DNA from: Plectrocnemia conspersa
Taxonomy: Eukaryota > Arthropoda > Insecta > Trichoptera > Polycentropodidae
NCBI GenBank assembly: GCA_009617715.1
Contig: VTFK01000345.1
Coordinates: forward strand, 124,001-188,000
Direction: 5' to 3'
DNA: 64,000 nucleotides
Both the position numbers and the translations under genes were made by a program. Below the pieces are notes generated by a model that made no database searches, was not told where the DNA came from, and worked only from the letters and a program-made list of their open reading frames with translations. Of this stretch, positions 14,060 through 25,640 are shown in pieces. How positions within the stretch are numbered: position 1 is the stretch's first letter; the number at the start of each line of letters is the position of its first letter.

Positions 14060-15240
14060 CACATCCCGGCCGCATTTGAATGAAAAACATTAGTCCTAAA
14101 ATTGTGGCCGAGTTTACAGTCCATTAGGACAACTACCGCACCGATCGTATCGCAAAGTCGAACCAAAACATACATACACGCTATGAACGTAGGTATGGTA
14201 TTCCGCAGATTGCTATATTAAACGTTCCACTATATCGACGATAAAATGCAGATGTTATTGCCGACAATAAAAGAGATGCTGCGGCCGCCAGCCAGCTAGC
14301 AGATGCGCTTGTTGGCCGCGCCAACATGATTTACGACCCATCGTAAACATATCACGGTAATGTTGCTTTGTTTACGATCATTTCCTCGTGACATATACCT
14401 TAAGTCAAATATATGCTATGTGATAAGTGTTGCGTCCATCAAAATAAATAATTTATATGAGAGTTTAATAACTGTTCTTGATATGGTTTATACATGATTT
14501 TCCCATGATGCTTTAAATATCAATGGAGTAGCACAATATCTCGTTGATTATTCGAATAGAAAATCTCAGTTAAAATCACCCTCATTGTTAAACCTCACAC
14601 AGAGCAGCCGTTATTTTAATCGCAGATTTTAAAATGGCGATCGAGACGGCCGCGGAAAGTTCCAGTCGGGGCGCAGCTTTCAGTGTGCATATTTAAATGC
14701 AAATGCAGTTATTAAACACATTAAGCTGGGCATTTCTTTGAATCTCTCTAGCATTATTAATATGCAACACGTTTCGACATTGCCAATTACGACGGCCAGC
14801 CAGCTCGGTCTGTGCATACATATATATGCAGTTCTTCTAGTGTGGGAAATCTAGCGAAATTTCAACGTGCAATAATGCAGATTGTTCGAATGGTTACCAT
14901 ACCTGCGCGCACATGTATGTGTACGAATATAGCTAACACATATATAGTGAAATCAAATTATTAATTTAATCCGGTGTGCGGTGCGGTATTGAAGCAAAGT
15001 GTGCGGAATGGATTGTTAGTTTCTGTTGTGCTTAAGTGGCATGTAGAGCGCAATGGTTACGCGGGCTTAATGGCGCTTCCATAATGGACCTCGTTAAAAG
15101 CTTTCCGCATAATTGAGTCTTTTTTTACACTTGATCTGGGGGCGCGCAAACTAAAAAAAAAAGCTGCTGCAAAACGCAAATGAAACTTTCAGGCGCAGAA
15201 TTGTGCAAAAGTTGGCGCTTTCGAATGACGGTCTATCCTT
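14060..15240. other. Long GC-richer non-coding island
   Basis: Includes a GCGGCCGCCAGCCAGCTAGC block at 14281-14300 and another CAGCCAGCT at 14797-14805. Few stop-free frames despite its composition. One of the largest candidate regulatory blocks. Confidence 0.35.
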
Positions 15241-16497
15241 ATGAAGCTTTGATTTATTTTTTCTCAGAGATTTACCGGATAAATTTTGATGCTTTATGAA
15301 TTGATTTGATATCTACATTTTTTTATACTATTCAAAACTGCATTTTTCTTTTCTGTCAACAAACATAGCAAAATTCAGAACTTTGTAAACTTGACAAATA
15401 TTTTTTATAAATGATATAGTACATTTTTATTAACAATTTTGCATAGTACTGATACGTATATACATCAATATAATATTACCAAAACAAAATAAATAATCAG
15501 AATTAGTATTACTTTTAATTATAGATTGAACTTGCGACCTGAGTTTATAAGCAATAGTTCTCATTGCTTCTTTATAACATCATGACAATAAATGCTGAAA
15601 ATATAGGGTTTTCTAGATATTATTTAGCGGGTTATATCTCTTGTTTAAATTATATATTTAATATGTCAACTCCATATTGTAATCAAGGCTCTGAATGTTA
15701 TTAAAAAAGCATTTTCATTAAGGAACGCATCGGTAACAGTTCAACTTAATGCAGTAAAAGCGTTTTATCAATAAACTTTTTTTTGTTATAAAAACTTTTA
15801 ATTGTCTTACGTTTCGTCGCTTTGTGGGAGGTCCAAACAGCTAAACCGTTAACCCTGAGGTTATTTGAGCGACTATTTAAAATATTATAAAAGGAAATAA
15901 CCATTACGTTTCAACAAAAGGCCTTACAATAGAAGATAATATTCAATACTACAATTGTGTAACAATTAGAGATTTCACAGACCATCTACTCACTCGTAAG
16001 CACCAGAAAAACTACCCTTTGTGCATAAATGATGCGCAATAGACAGTGCGTCTATCCTGCGTAAATCCGCTTTTGTCATCTATTCCCTTATTAATGATCT
16101 TGGAAAGTCTTACAAATTCACACAAAAAAAACAGTGGATCGTTTAAAAAAATATACTTATAAATACTTTTACTGCATCTCACTAGACTATTTTCATTTGC
16201 TTTATTTTTACGCTGTGAATGTTTTTATCGTTTAATACGTTTTAGCAAAAAGCTATTATTCTTTTATTTTGATTTGATATTTTGAATTAGAGATTGACTT
16301 GCTAAGATGCAGATATAAATTTACTTTTTCACTGCGTTCAAAATGAACTTATAATCAACTTGGTATTAATTAATGACACACAACTTAATGCATTGTATTC
16401 AGTAATGATAATATTTTTTTATTTATTGTAAAATTTATTTATTTGTTCAATAAAAAATAAAATGCGAGTTTTTGCAAAAAATACGCGCGGCATAATC
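15240..16497. other. AT-rich stretch
   Basis: Nothing supported; no inverted repeat or coding block noticed. Confidence 0.5.
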
Positions 16498-16510
16498 GGG
16501 GGGGGGGGGG
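16498..16510. repeat. Run of 13 G residues
   Basis: An uninterrupted G tract followed within a few bases by an A tract, in AT-rich sequence. Possibly G-quadruplex prone or a length-variable site. Confidence 0.9.
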
Positions 16511-16634
16511 AGTACAAAAAAAAAACGACATTTTAGTCTAATGGTATTATGTACCGTCAGTGATTTATAATTGCTTGTTATCCATTTAAAATCATGTATT
16601 TATCGAAAAAAAACATTAATTTGTAATTGTTGTA

Positions 16635-17505
16635 GAGTACGCTCGGGATAAGGATTCCGGTTTGTTATTGTATGCGTGAACTGTGTGGCTCAAAACAATT
16701 TTGCTCAGAATATTTATTTTTTTTATTTTAAAAGAAAATATATGTTTATTTAACATACATACATCTGAGCTTAGTTGGAAATTTTAACGGGCAATTAAAA
16801 ATATATTATATAATCGAAGAAACCAGTCATTGATGTCATTAATTAAATATTTGCAAAATTCAAAATCTTTCAATAGTCAAGAAAATAATGAAGTCTTTAG
16901 CTATTCTTCAAAAGCAAAAAGATATAAAATGGGGCAAGAAATTATTTGCAGATTGTTTAATGGCTCGACGACTCTATTAAATCATTAGAATCCATTGAAT
17001 AAATTAAAAAATTATCATTGGCGCAACGATAAAAATAATAACTTTTTTAAGCCTTACAGAGAATAGTGTAAAAAAACCAACAACGTACGGATTAATCGAA
17101 AAATAATTAAAATATTTTAATCCACGGGTAAGAGAACAAATAACTTACAGTGTATATTTGAAGCCTTGATATCAATTAACCCAGATATGCCCAAAAAATT
17201 TTATTCTCTTAAAATTTCATTTATAAATAAAAAACAGTGGCACGAGTTTAGTGACCAACCCATGGGACAGTGGGTATATCTGGGTTAAACCAATATCAAC
17301 ACAAAATTATTTAAAATAAATCACTAGAGAAGATCGAACTTCTGTGCCACACTGCACTTTAATGACGAATACCAGCGTTGACGAATCAGCGACTGTCCTT
17401 AAAAGAGAAAGCGAGACAACGAAGTACACGCTACATCGCTTCTCCCTCTCATATACATGTACACGTACACAGTAATAAGCCGGCATCCTTATCCCGAGCG
17501 TACTC
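16635..17505. mobile_element. Non-autonomous DNA transposon with long inverted repeats, TA-flanked
   Basis: The left end GAGTACGCTCGGGATAAGGA (from 16635) and the reverse complement of the right end (to 17505) agree over the first 20 bases and imperfectly over about 50. Both are flanked by TA (16633-16634 and 17506-17507). The TA duplication suggests the Tc1/mariner superfamily. A hAT element with TAGAGTAC ends is the alternative, but the 8-base flanks do not match. No transposase is visible. A TTAA-flanked MITE is nested inside. Confidence 0.7.
17180..17284. mobile_element. Short TTAA-flanked MITE (piggyBac type), nested
   Basis: The 105-base unit starts CCCAGATATGCCCA and ends TGGGTATATCTGGG, an inverted repeat with one mismatch. 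It is flanked by TTAA at 17176-17179 and 17285-17288. TTAA duplication with CCC..GGG ends is the piggyBac signature. It sits inside the TA-flanked element, so it inserted later. It has no coding capacity. Confidence 0.8.
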
Positions 17506-17509
17506 TATT

Positions 17510-18990
17510 TATGTCATTATCACATAACGTAGTGAAAAGAGGGGCTAGGTTGGACTCTTAAGAAACACCTGAAGTGGTAACATGTGTTTTCAACAATCGG
17601 CCATTATAGGTTACAAACTGTCAACGAAATTAATTTTATCACTGTTTTATTAAAAGACAGAATGTTTAAATAGCAAGCTAGAATTTAATTTATTAGATGA
17701 TTTTAAGCTAAAAAGCATCTTGAATTAGATTTTTTAAATGAAAATTTTTCATAAATTTTTATCCACTGATTTAAAATCCCGATCCGAACTACTTATTATC
17801 CCAAATATAAAACTAGACAAATTTATATAGTACTGTATTATAAAACAACAAGTTGAAACTGTAGCGAGCATTCGCATGCGTCGCACGTGGCGGGTCTTGT
17901 ATAACAAGAACTTTTGAACACAATTCACACTAAACTCGCGCATATGCAATATTAACCCAGGAAACAGGAATCAGGAAAATCCTTCGACGAATCGCACATC
18001 CACCGCAATATTACACACACGCTTGCAAGTAAAACAAACATGAAACTGCACACCGTCGTTATGTACTAGTGTTTGCACTGCGCTGTCGTAATATTCGTAT
18101 TTAACTTTGAAATTACTATTGAATAGCACATCAATAATTAAATTCATAGTAACCAAAATGAATATTAAATGTTCTTTGTAGAAGCCTTGCACACAATAAC
18201 TGAAGAACTAAGGCAATGAAATCAGTCTAAGAATATTCTTCGCCAAACATGCTTTTCCCGAAGTAGTCAGAAGTGGAGATAACTAGTGATAAAGTAAACA
18301 TACTTAAGTGCGAGAAAGCTTCAATTTTTCCACATCTTATATAAAAAATAAGCTAAAGAATTGAGCTAAACATTTATTAGCAGCAAATACATATATGTAC
18401 ATATAGTATATTTTACTAAGATACGGTTTTTAGCACTTAGAAATTATATCAAACGCCACCGTCCGACACTTGACAATTATTAGACCCTTCACATGCAAAA
18501 CTCGGACACTATCCCTTTAATATATAGTTTTCCTCCGGCTCCAAGGTCCATCCTCACGTGCCGATCCCTCCAGGGGTGCATAACGAGGGTCACCTGTTCA
18601 GTATGCGGGCTACGCACTGTTTGTACGTCGCTCGATGTTTGTTCTGGGTCAATACTCATAATTCCCAAAGACGCGGCTGTTGTCGCAGCTCCCGTGTGTG
18701 CCTACGTGCGTGCGTGTGTATATGTGTACGTCGCTAATTACCGGTTGTTAATTCCGTACGCCGGCCCTGTCTCAGGTACTTCCGTGGGGCGGCGGCGCCG
18801 GAAGTTAGCACGCGTCACTATCGCAGATCAACCAACCATATAAGATGAACGTGCTCGCCGGGTTTATTCCGATGGCGTTTATCAAGGTGACTTATGGCCG
18901 AGGCCCTTCGACTATGACGGAAGCCATACATGCATAAGCAATGTGGTGTGGCTTAGGAAAAGCGTAACTTTTTACGCGTCACGTTTAATA
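17510..18990. other. Mixed stretch ending in a GC-rich island
   Basis: From about 18480 the sequence becomes CpG-rich (GGGGCGGCGGCGCCGGAAG near 18785) and allows a 116-codon + frame (18493-18843) with no recognisable domain. Candidate non-coding element. Confidence 0.3.
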
Positions 18991-19201
18991 CGTACGACTT
19001 ATTATTTATTGAATTTGTTTCAGAGTTGAAATTTATATGCAGTAAAACAAGGATGCACGTTATCGCAGTTGTTCTGTAATTAATATTTATATAGTAAATA
19101 TTGTAGATGAGCATAATTTAACATATCTGACACCCTGTGATCCCAATAAATATTTAAATTTATAATTAAATAAGTCATAAAAAAATAATAAGGCACCTTA
19201 A

Positions 19202-21089
19202 CCCTTTGCACTCGTAATCGTTATTGTACTAGGTATGTCGTCAGCTCGGGAAAAATGAAAAATGTTAAATTATTTATTTTAAATTAAAATTATATATATA
19301 GAGCATAAATATAAATAAACTAATACCAAAAACGAAGAAATCAGAACAAATATTTACATTTCTCTAAATTACATTTTAATTTTCTTTGGTTCTCTCAAGT
19401 ACCATTGGTTGACAATCCATAACAATAAATACACCCATTTTAAAATATTTATGGGACCAAAAAATGTTTTAACCATAAATAAGTAAATATACACAAATAA
19501 CAAAGACATGCCACTCAGTTTTAGATCAAGGTATCTACCTGCGAACGAAGAAAGCTTACATCGCTTGCACAAGGTATATCTAGGTTTATATAAACTGATG
19601 TTAGGTATATTTTTAAAAACTATAATACGTCCCATCGAAGGTCAAATGAAACGTTGCAGTTAATGTCATATTATTTTATATATTTCTAAATTAAAAATAG
19701 ACAAAACTTTTAATGGGTAGCTTTATGGAACATATTTGTTTGTGATTTTATATATTCGAGCTAATAATGTTTAAATAGCATATTTTTATATAAAAATAAA
19801 CAAAGTGATGCTCGAAAAAGGGCACTAAGTTTAATAATATGTGGGGTGTTGATTTATTATAAATTAAAGAAACAAATATAGAGAAATATTATTTTTTAAT
19901 TTTTCGTAAATCCCAAAGTTTTATTAGTATACCAACTCATCAGTGTAAAACAATTGAGAATAATCAATAGGTTGTATACAGTTTGCGGGAACTTGGGGCC
20001 CAGGACATTTATCACTTGTAAATATTGCTATTTTTAGAGTAAATTGTCATTACTAGTTATTATTCTCCAATTTTCTGATGTGGTGCGATTTGTTTGAGGT
20101 ATCGTTTCTTTCGCTATTATTTTAATTGCCTGTATTCCATATTCGATTCAAGGCAACATGCCTAGTTTTGACATTATTTTCTTTACTATCATCATTGGAA
20201 GATGAAAAATCAAACATGAAATCCTCTCCATCACTATCACTACAAAACATATTATCATTACAATCACTATATTCAGCGATAGCACTGTTTTTTTTACAAT
20301 ACAATTTAAAAAAATATTTTACAATAAAATTTAAAAAATGAAAAAATATGTAATTAAAACAAAATTATTAATCACTATAGTCTTACATAGACACAAATTA
20401 TGTACACCCGAGACTGTCGAAAACCCAATAGGCAATAAAAACGTCACCGACGCATGTCTACCGAAGGACGATCGCCAACCATTGCCTTTGGAGAAATCTA
20501 CGGCACATCTGCATTTAAATTTAGTCATCAGAAAAACCCCGACTTATCCCGATAAATGAGCTCTCCTCGGCTTGATTAAAGTAAAAAAATTACATCTTTT
20601 TTTTGATAAGATACGTCTTCTATAAATAGAAAATAAATTATAAATAGATAATTGAAACTCTTGAAAAACCTGGTTTTACAACACTGCAAATAAAAATAAA
20701 AAAAACGCCATTCAAAAACATGCACAGAAAATACCCAAAAATCGACGTTATATTTCATTAATTGAAGTGGTGCGCCTGACGCACCCTACGAGCAATATAG
20801 AGCCAAGCGATGGTGCGTCTGAATTCTGAAATTCTAAGACTAAATAAATAAATCAACTTTTATTAGTATTATAATTTTGTTTCGATATCTAGAGAGCAAA
20901 AATTTAAATTTAATATAAATATAAAACAACTTTTGAAAAACATTCAATTTTGTTGCCATTATTTTCTATAATAATTATATTTGTGGCAAAGAGATTGACA
21001 GATTCATTGTACAGTGTTTTCATATTAATCTTCTAACTTTTTCATAACATAAAATATTTTAAAATAATAGCGAGCGCGCATACTCAAAG
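19202..21089 (-). mobile_element. piggyBac-like transposon relic
   Basis: The left border is TTAA followed by CCCTTTGCACTCG, a typical piggyBac-family terminus. The right border near CTCAAAGTTAAC (TTAA at 21090-21093) is a diverged candidate. On the minus strand, an acidic N-terminal stretch rich in S, D and E (NMFCSDSDGEDFMFDFSSS, within 20122-20304) is followed near 19925-20000 by CIQPIDYSQLFYTDELVY. These match the layout of piggyBac transposases, with an acidic N-terminus before '.P.D.F.LFFTDEL'. A hairpin with GGTGCG/CGCACC at about 20770-20786 lies towards the right end. The catalytic domain is not readable. Frames at 20331-20559 and 19369-19635 are unexplained. Confidence 0.5.
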
Positions 21090-21169
21090 TTAACCGCACA
21101 ATTGTAACAGTGGTTAGAGCTACAGAAAAAAACACTTTTGAGCGTTTAGTTTTAGCGGCTCATTCAAAA

Positions 21170-21620
21170 TCTCGTTTATAAGCAGTTTTGAAACAATGCA
21201 CGGTCGAACGTTTGACAAACTTTATTTATACACATACACACATATTGTTTATGGACGATGGTTAACCGAGCATCCGCGATAGCGCCGAGGAATTTATCCC
21301 GCACGACCATTTGCTTAACTTCCATTCGCGGTTCGCCTGCAAGAATTCCACCGCCAGTTTCGGGCTTAAAAAGGTTCAAGTTTTCGTATAAAGCCTCTGT
21401 CCGACGCAATTCGCACCGCCACGACTAATGCCCTGAAAGTTGTCAGTTTGCACCGCGGTACTACGTGCACATACATTGGCACGCCAGGAAAACCCGCTGT
21501 GAAGCCGACACCTCTGGTGGTGTTGGTCGTAATCATCTAGCGTGTTCATTGGCTGCTGTTCAATTTTTTTGTAAGATCCTAAAAGGATCATGGGGTGAGC
21601 TACCGATTTTCACTCAACTC
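21170..21620. other. GC-richer non-coding island
   Basis: Two minus frames (21176-21409, 21376-21591) overlap in different phases and look like nothing known. Confidence 0.3.
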
Positions 21621-22069
21621 TGCAGTACAACAAGTATATAAATGATAGGTAAAACTTATGAGGGTAGGCAAAAAGTTTGCAGATTTATAGTGAATAATAA
21701 ATATAAAATACTTAAAAAGGGATTTCTTTGTAAAAATGGAACACTACTGTGAAAAAAACTTTTTGCAAATAAAGTCAAAGTACCCGCTATAAATTAGAAA
21801 CATTAAAAGTATTCATTGCAAACACCTCAAGAAAATATATCACGTGCATTTAGGATAGTCGTTCATAACGATCATTCGTTACCTACTCTAGCTGCCAACG
21901 TCAATATGTCAATAAAACTAGCAGGTGGAAAACAAAATTAATTCTGGAACACAGGAAAGCAACAATCTTTCCTCAGAGACTTTCTCTAACACTTTTATCG
22001 ACAATCACACTTCAGAGTTCAAGGCATCGGAACTTTCAGAGCTCTCCAGCTTGTACAAGTGTTATCTAA

Positions 22070-22200
22070 GAGAAAGCCAGAACAACGAAGATCGCAGAAG
22101 CCGCCGCTTCTCTCTTTGCATCCCTTGATCCAGCTCGAGGTTCAGAATCCAGAATTGAATCCACACCTTAAGCCTACGTACGCAACCATGAAAAGCTTCT
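22070..22200. repeat. Dispersed repeat, copy 1, GC-richer and coding-like
   Basis: The sequence from AGAAAGCCAGAACAACGAAG to the CTTAAGCCTACG region matches 60175-60300 (AGAACAGCAAAGATTGCAGA ... GACGCCTGCAGTCTACGG), including CGCTTCTCTC/CTGCTTCTCTC and GATCCAGCTC/GTTCAGCTC. The open frame at 21925-22128 (rich in S, E and N) ends inside it. The texture suggests a relic of a transposon gag-like or other coding region, but no domain is recognisable. Confidence 0.55.
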
Positions 22201-22919
22201 AGAATAACTAAAAAATACAAAATGTTTAACAAAAATTAAATAACGACAAACTATGTCATTAAAAAAACAAAATTAAAACCCCTGACACTTATATTAAGTA
22301 GTTTCACTGTTTTGGACAAGGCTATATACAACTAATACGCCATTCGATTTTGCTTGGCTTCGGTATGATCGGTCCTTTTCTGAAAGCCTTGGGGCACAAT
22401 TTAAAAAAAATTATCATAATATTATTAAATAAGGCGTTTGGTGACAGATATTTTTACAGTTCTAATGATTATTTATTAGCATGGTAAATGCAGATAAATC
22501 TTTACAATAGGTACATATACGATGCTCAAAAAACCAAGTTTGTTTTTACCCGAATCGGAATATAATATATATTGTTTGTGCTACTGTTTATTTTTCATTT
22601 AAATTCAATGGTATTTTAACTAAAAATATCTTTAAAAAAAACATTTCTCCTAATCTAAATTTTTTTTTATGTATTTTAATAGATTGGGTCATATTTTGCA
22701 AAATGCTTTTCAGATCTATATTAACCGATATTTAAATGGAAAAAAACTACAGATTAAATTATATAGTTTAAAAACTATTCTTGGACACAATATGTTTACT
22801 GATAAAAAAATATATATTTCATTTACAATAATCATTATATCACTTATAGTGTGTTACAATGGTATTTCTCTATTGGTTTATATATTAAACGTTTTTTTTA
22901 ATTATTAGATTTAAAATGT

Positions 22920-23720
22920 TGATACAAGCAAACAGATAGATGTCACTCAACTGATTTTGAAAAGGTTTTTGATAAAGTTTGTCATGCCTTAAACTTAAAT
23001 AAAAAAAAAAGGGTTTAGATTTTTACAAAAAATCATTAATTTTTTAACTATACTTTTCAGATCGTTCTAAATACATTGCTACATAGAGAATTCTTTAAGA
23101 TTCTAATCTCGGTCTGATACTGTTTCTTCTATATATTAATTATAATAATGAGGTTATTTCTAGTTCCTAATTCAGGCTTTTTGGTGGTAGCCTTTAATTA
23201 TTCATTATAATCGATTTCATTTAATTTTATGATGTAAATCTATGTGAGTGGTCATCCTTTAATGAATTACCATTTAGCTTAAAAAAATGTTATATCATGA
23301 CTTATTGTTGATTGTGAAATAAATAACGTTGTGCTTTATCGCACAGAAGTGGTGATCGATTTCAATATTGTATTTCAAGCTAAGAATATAAGAAACATAT
23401 GCAATTAATAAGCTTCTAAGGATTTATCTTGTGATACGCCCAATTAAAGAGCTTTAAGTCACTCTGTGCTTTGTTTAATCAACTAGTAAACAGCTTCTAG
23501 TCTGATTGCCAAATAAAAGAACTACTTTTTTTTATTTAAGAAAACTTTTTCAGATACTTGTAAGAGAACATAAATATTATATATTTGTACTTCCCAGAAA
23601 ATTCTCACAAAAAATGCTGAAATATAATTTCCTTGAGTTGCGTCGACAAGTGTACTTTGAAAGGCACATTTTAACTCTTTCAACGCCAGCAACCTTTAGT
23701 GATTTTATCTCTTTCTAAAA
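22920..23720 (+). mobile_element. Heavily decayed LINE relic of the same family as the 27.9 kb copy
   Basis: Short conserved blocks appear in the right order but in shifting frames. TDFEKVFDKVCHAL near 22950-22990 corresponds to the RT motif with the first catalytic Asp (reads F-D-K). SNLGLILFLLYIN lies near 23105-23140, SSFNELPFSLKKC near 23252-23292, and YNFLELRRQVYFERHI near 23620-23670. They match blocks of the 27.9 kb relic (SNLGPLLFLLFIN, NQLPFSVKKC, LGYVSLSTRR). Many stops and indels separate them. The open frame at 23506-23718 is the least damaged C-terminal piece. Confidence 0.7.
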
Positions 23721-24229
23721 ATTAATATAAAAACCTTGGTTTACTGATAAATGAAACTAGTACAAAAAATTGTGAATAATTCGGTAACTTATTTAAAGCA
23801 AAAAATGTAGAAAGTAAATATCAACAAATGATTCACCGTTGAGTCGCTGACTTAGGAAAAATACCCAACGAAAGAACTTCGTTTTTGTGTGCCACCTAAT
23901 TAGCAGCGCTTGTATTCCATAGTATTGTTTGAAATACTACATGCAAGAACAGAATTATTAGACAAATTTCAAATGAGCACAGACTTTTAAGACATCTATC
24001 GGATACTATTGACTTGTTTTTCATCCAGGTACTCGCAGTTAATGGATGCATTTCCCTTTGCGTTGGCGTTAAGTTGCTATGCCCTGAACATGTACATATG
24101 TTATTAAATAAATAAATTAATATATTAATATATTTCAATGGCTCCCATGAAACTAAATACAAGCTCAACCATCGTAATATAATATGTACGATTTCGATTA
24201 TAATCGCAATTTAAATGTTCAACAACGCA

Positions 24230-24480
24230 AAACGCCACCCCCAGAGGTCAGTTCTAGTATTCGGTCGCGTCCGCAATTTATATTTTCACATTTATCGTTG
24301 CACAGCCATAACAGTTTTTCGGTTTTGGTGGTTTTGGATAATTTATAAAATGGCGGCCGCGGCACAATAGTGCAAAACCGCCATGTTGAAAATTTTGCAC
24401 GGCGGCGCGCAACCTACGTTTTGATGGTTTTTAACTATACGCTTCGAATTTGCGCTGCGCAACCGCAGCCGGTTAATTGC
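24230..24480. other. GC-rich island downstream of the Rbp6-like exon
   Basis: CpG-rich (AATGGCGGCCGCGGCAC, GCGGCGCGCAACC), about 500 bases beyond the exon on the minus-strand 3' side. No frame. Could be an intronic regulatory element. Confidence 0.3.
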
Positions 24481-24781
24481 ATACATAAATTATAGCCCTT
24501 TACAAATTATCAAAATTATATAAACTACAATAGTTCACCCTTACGCAACAACGTTGACAACCATACGACTAGTGCGCGGGATTGTTACATATTCAAAACC
24601 ATCTGTGGCGATATTACAAAATCAACACAGATTTGTAATATCAAAATATTAAATTGATACTTTAAATCATATTTAAAACGATGCTATGAAAATATTAAGA
24701 GAAACGCAGATTGATTCTAAATTTAAATATATAAAGCTTGCAAATACTATATACGACATTAACGTAAATTATTACACACAT

Positions 24782-24967
24782 ATACTAAGGCCGGTTTCAC
24801 ACGTGCCGGATGGATTCACCCGGCACCGGGACGGTGCCGTGTAGTGGGGATGGTGTTGTATGGGCTAAAAAAAAACGTGCCGGACGACGATTGCCCATAC
24901 AACATCACCCCCCACTATCCATCCGCCGCCAGCCCGGTGCCGGACAAATCCATCCGGCATACTAAGG
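24782..24967. mobile_element. Foldback MITE next to the Rbp6-like exon
   Basis: Two GC-rich arms (about 24802-24865 and 24893-24960) are imperfect reverse complements. Both carry GTGCCGGATGGATT-like ends, a CCGGCACCGGG block and an inner GTTGTATGGGC block, around a loop of about 27 bases that begins with an A run. The 9-base direct repeat ATACTAAGG flanks the unit at 24782-24790 and 24959-24967, as expected for a target-site duplication. There is no coding capacity. The base composition is unlike the surrounding AT-rich intron. The 8-9 base duplication suggests a hAT-type non-autonomous element, but the family is not certain. Confidence 0.75.
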
Positions 24968-24994
24968 GTATAGAAGTATGAAAAAAAAACTGAC

Positions 24995-25076
24995 CTTGAT
25001 CGCCTCGTCGTCGGATCCTTCATCACCATGACTTCTGTGATGTCACCGAATTTGTTGAAATAATCACGAAGACTCT
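24995..25076 (-). CDS. Rbp6: Internal exon of a Musashi/Rbp6-type RNA-binding protein (middle of RRM1)
   Basis: Read on the minus strand, the segment translates without a stop and contains [15 protein letters not shown] followed by [12 protein letters not shown]. This is helix 1, strand 2 and the strand 2-3 loop of RRM1 in the Musashi/Rbp6 family, cytoplasmic proteins that bind mRNA 3' UTRs and control translation. A long pyrimidine run and TTTACAG precede it, and AAG/GTCAGT follows it, so both splice sites are good. The exon appears to start after the first base of a Glu codon and ends two bases into the Arg codon before the RNP1 motif, so RNP1 must be in the next exon (lower coordinates) and RNP2 in the previous one (higher coordinates). 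I found neither in this window. Length 82 bases. The wording fits Rbp6 better than the divergent fly musashi, but a Musashi paralogue is possible. A foldback transposon lies about 28 bases beyond the donor side. Confidence 0.85.
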
Positions 25077-25389
25077 CTGTAAATAAAAAAAAATACTGTC
25101 AATCTGTAACAAAACATTGGAAATTCTTACTCTATTCGTTTACTTACTGAAATAATAAGCATGCAGCTTTATATTGATTCATGTTTTGTAATTAATCCGC
25201 ACTTTTAAATCATTATTTTAAAATCTAATAATACTTTTATTAAGCTCAGTTTATGATTTTTTAATTTTAATATTTTCTTACTCTACAGGCAAGTCCACCA
25301 GTTTTTTTTTTTAAAATTACTATAATTTACATTTTAAGAAAAGGTATTAAAAGGCAATGTTCTTTTGTACTTTTACGTAATCATTACCA

Positions 25390-25640
25390 TACCTGAATGA
25401 AATTTACCAGTGACAAGTGAGCTGTTTAAATATTTCGAAGCAAACAATACGGCTCGGTGAAGTTTGAACTTTGCGATATTTGCGACCAAGAATCGGACGA
25501 CCAACTTGGCAAACTAAAGAGAGTTGAAAGCACAAACGACGATGTCAGGGCTGCGTCATATTATTTAACCAAGTAACAAAGACCGATGCCGGAAAGTGGC
25601 CTGTGCCGCACTGTCACTTATGCCACCGACTGTAATTGCT
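25390..25640. other. Mixed-composition island upstream of the Rbp6-like exon
   Basis: Non-repetitive sequence about 300-550 bases upstream of the exon on the minus strand. No exon-like frame with splice sites seen. Confidence 0.3.

Noticed and set aside
18493..18843. 116-codon + frame in a CpG-rich island
   Set aside because: No domain or exon structure that I could identify.
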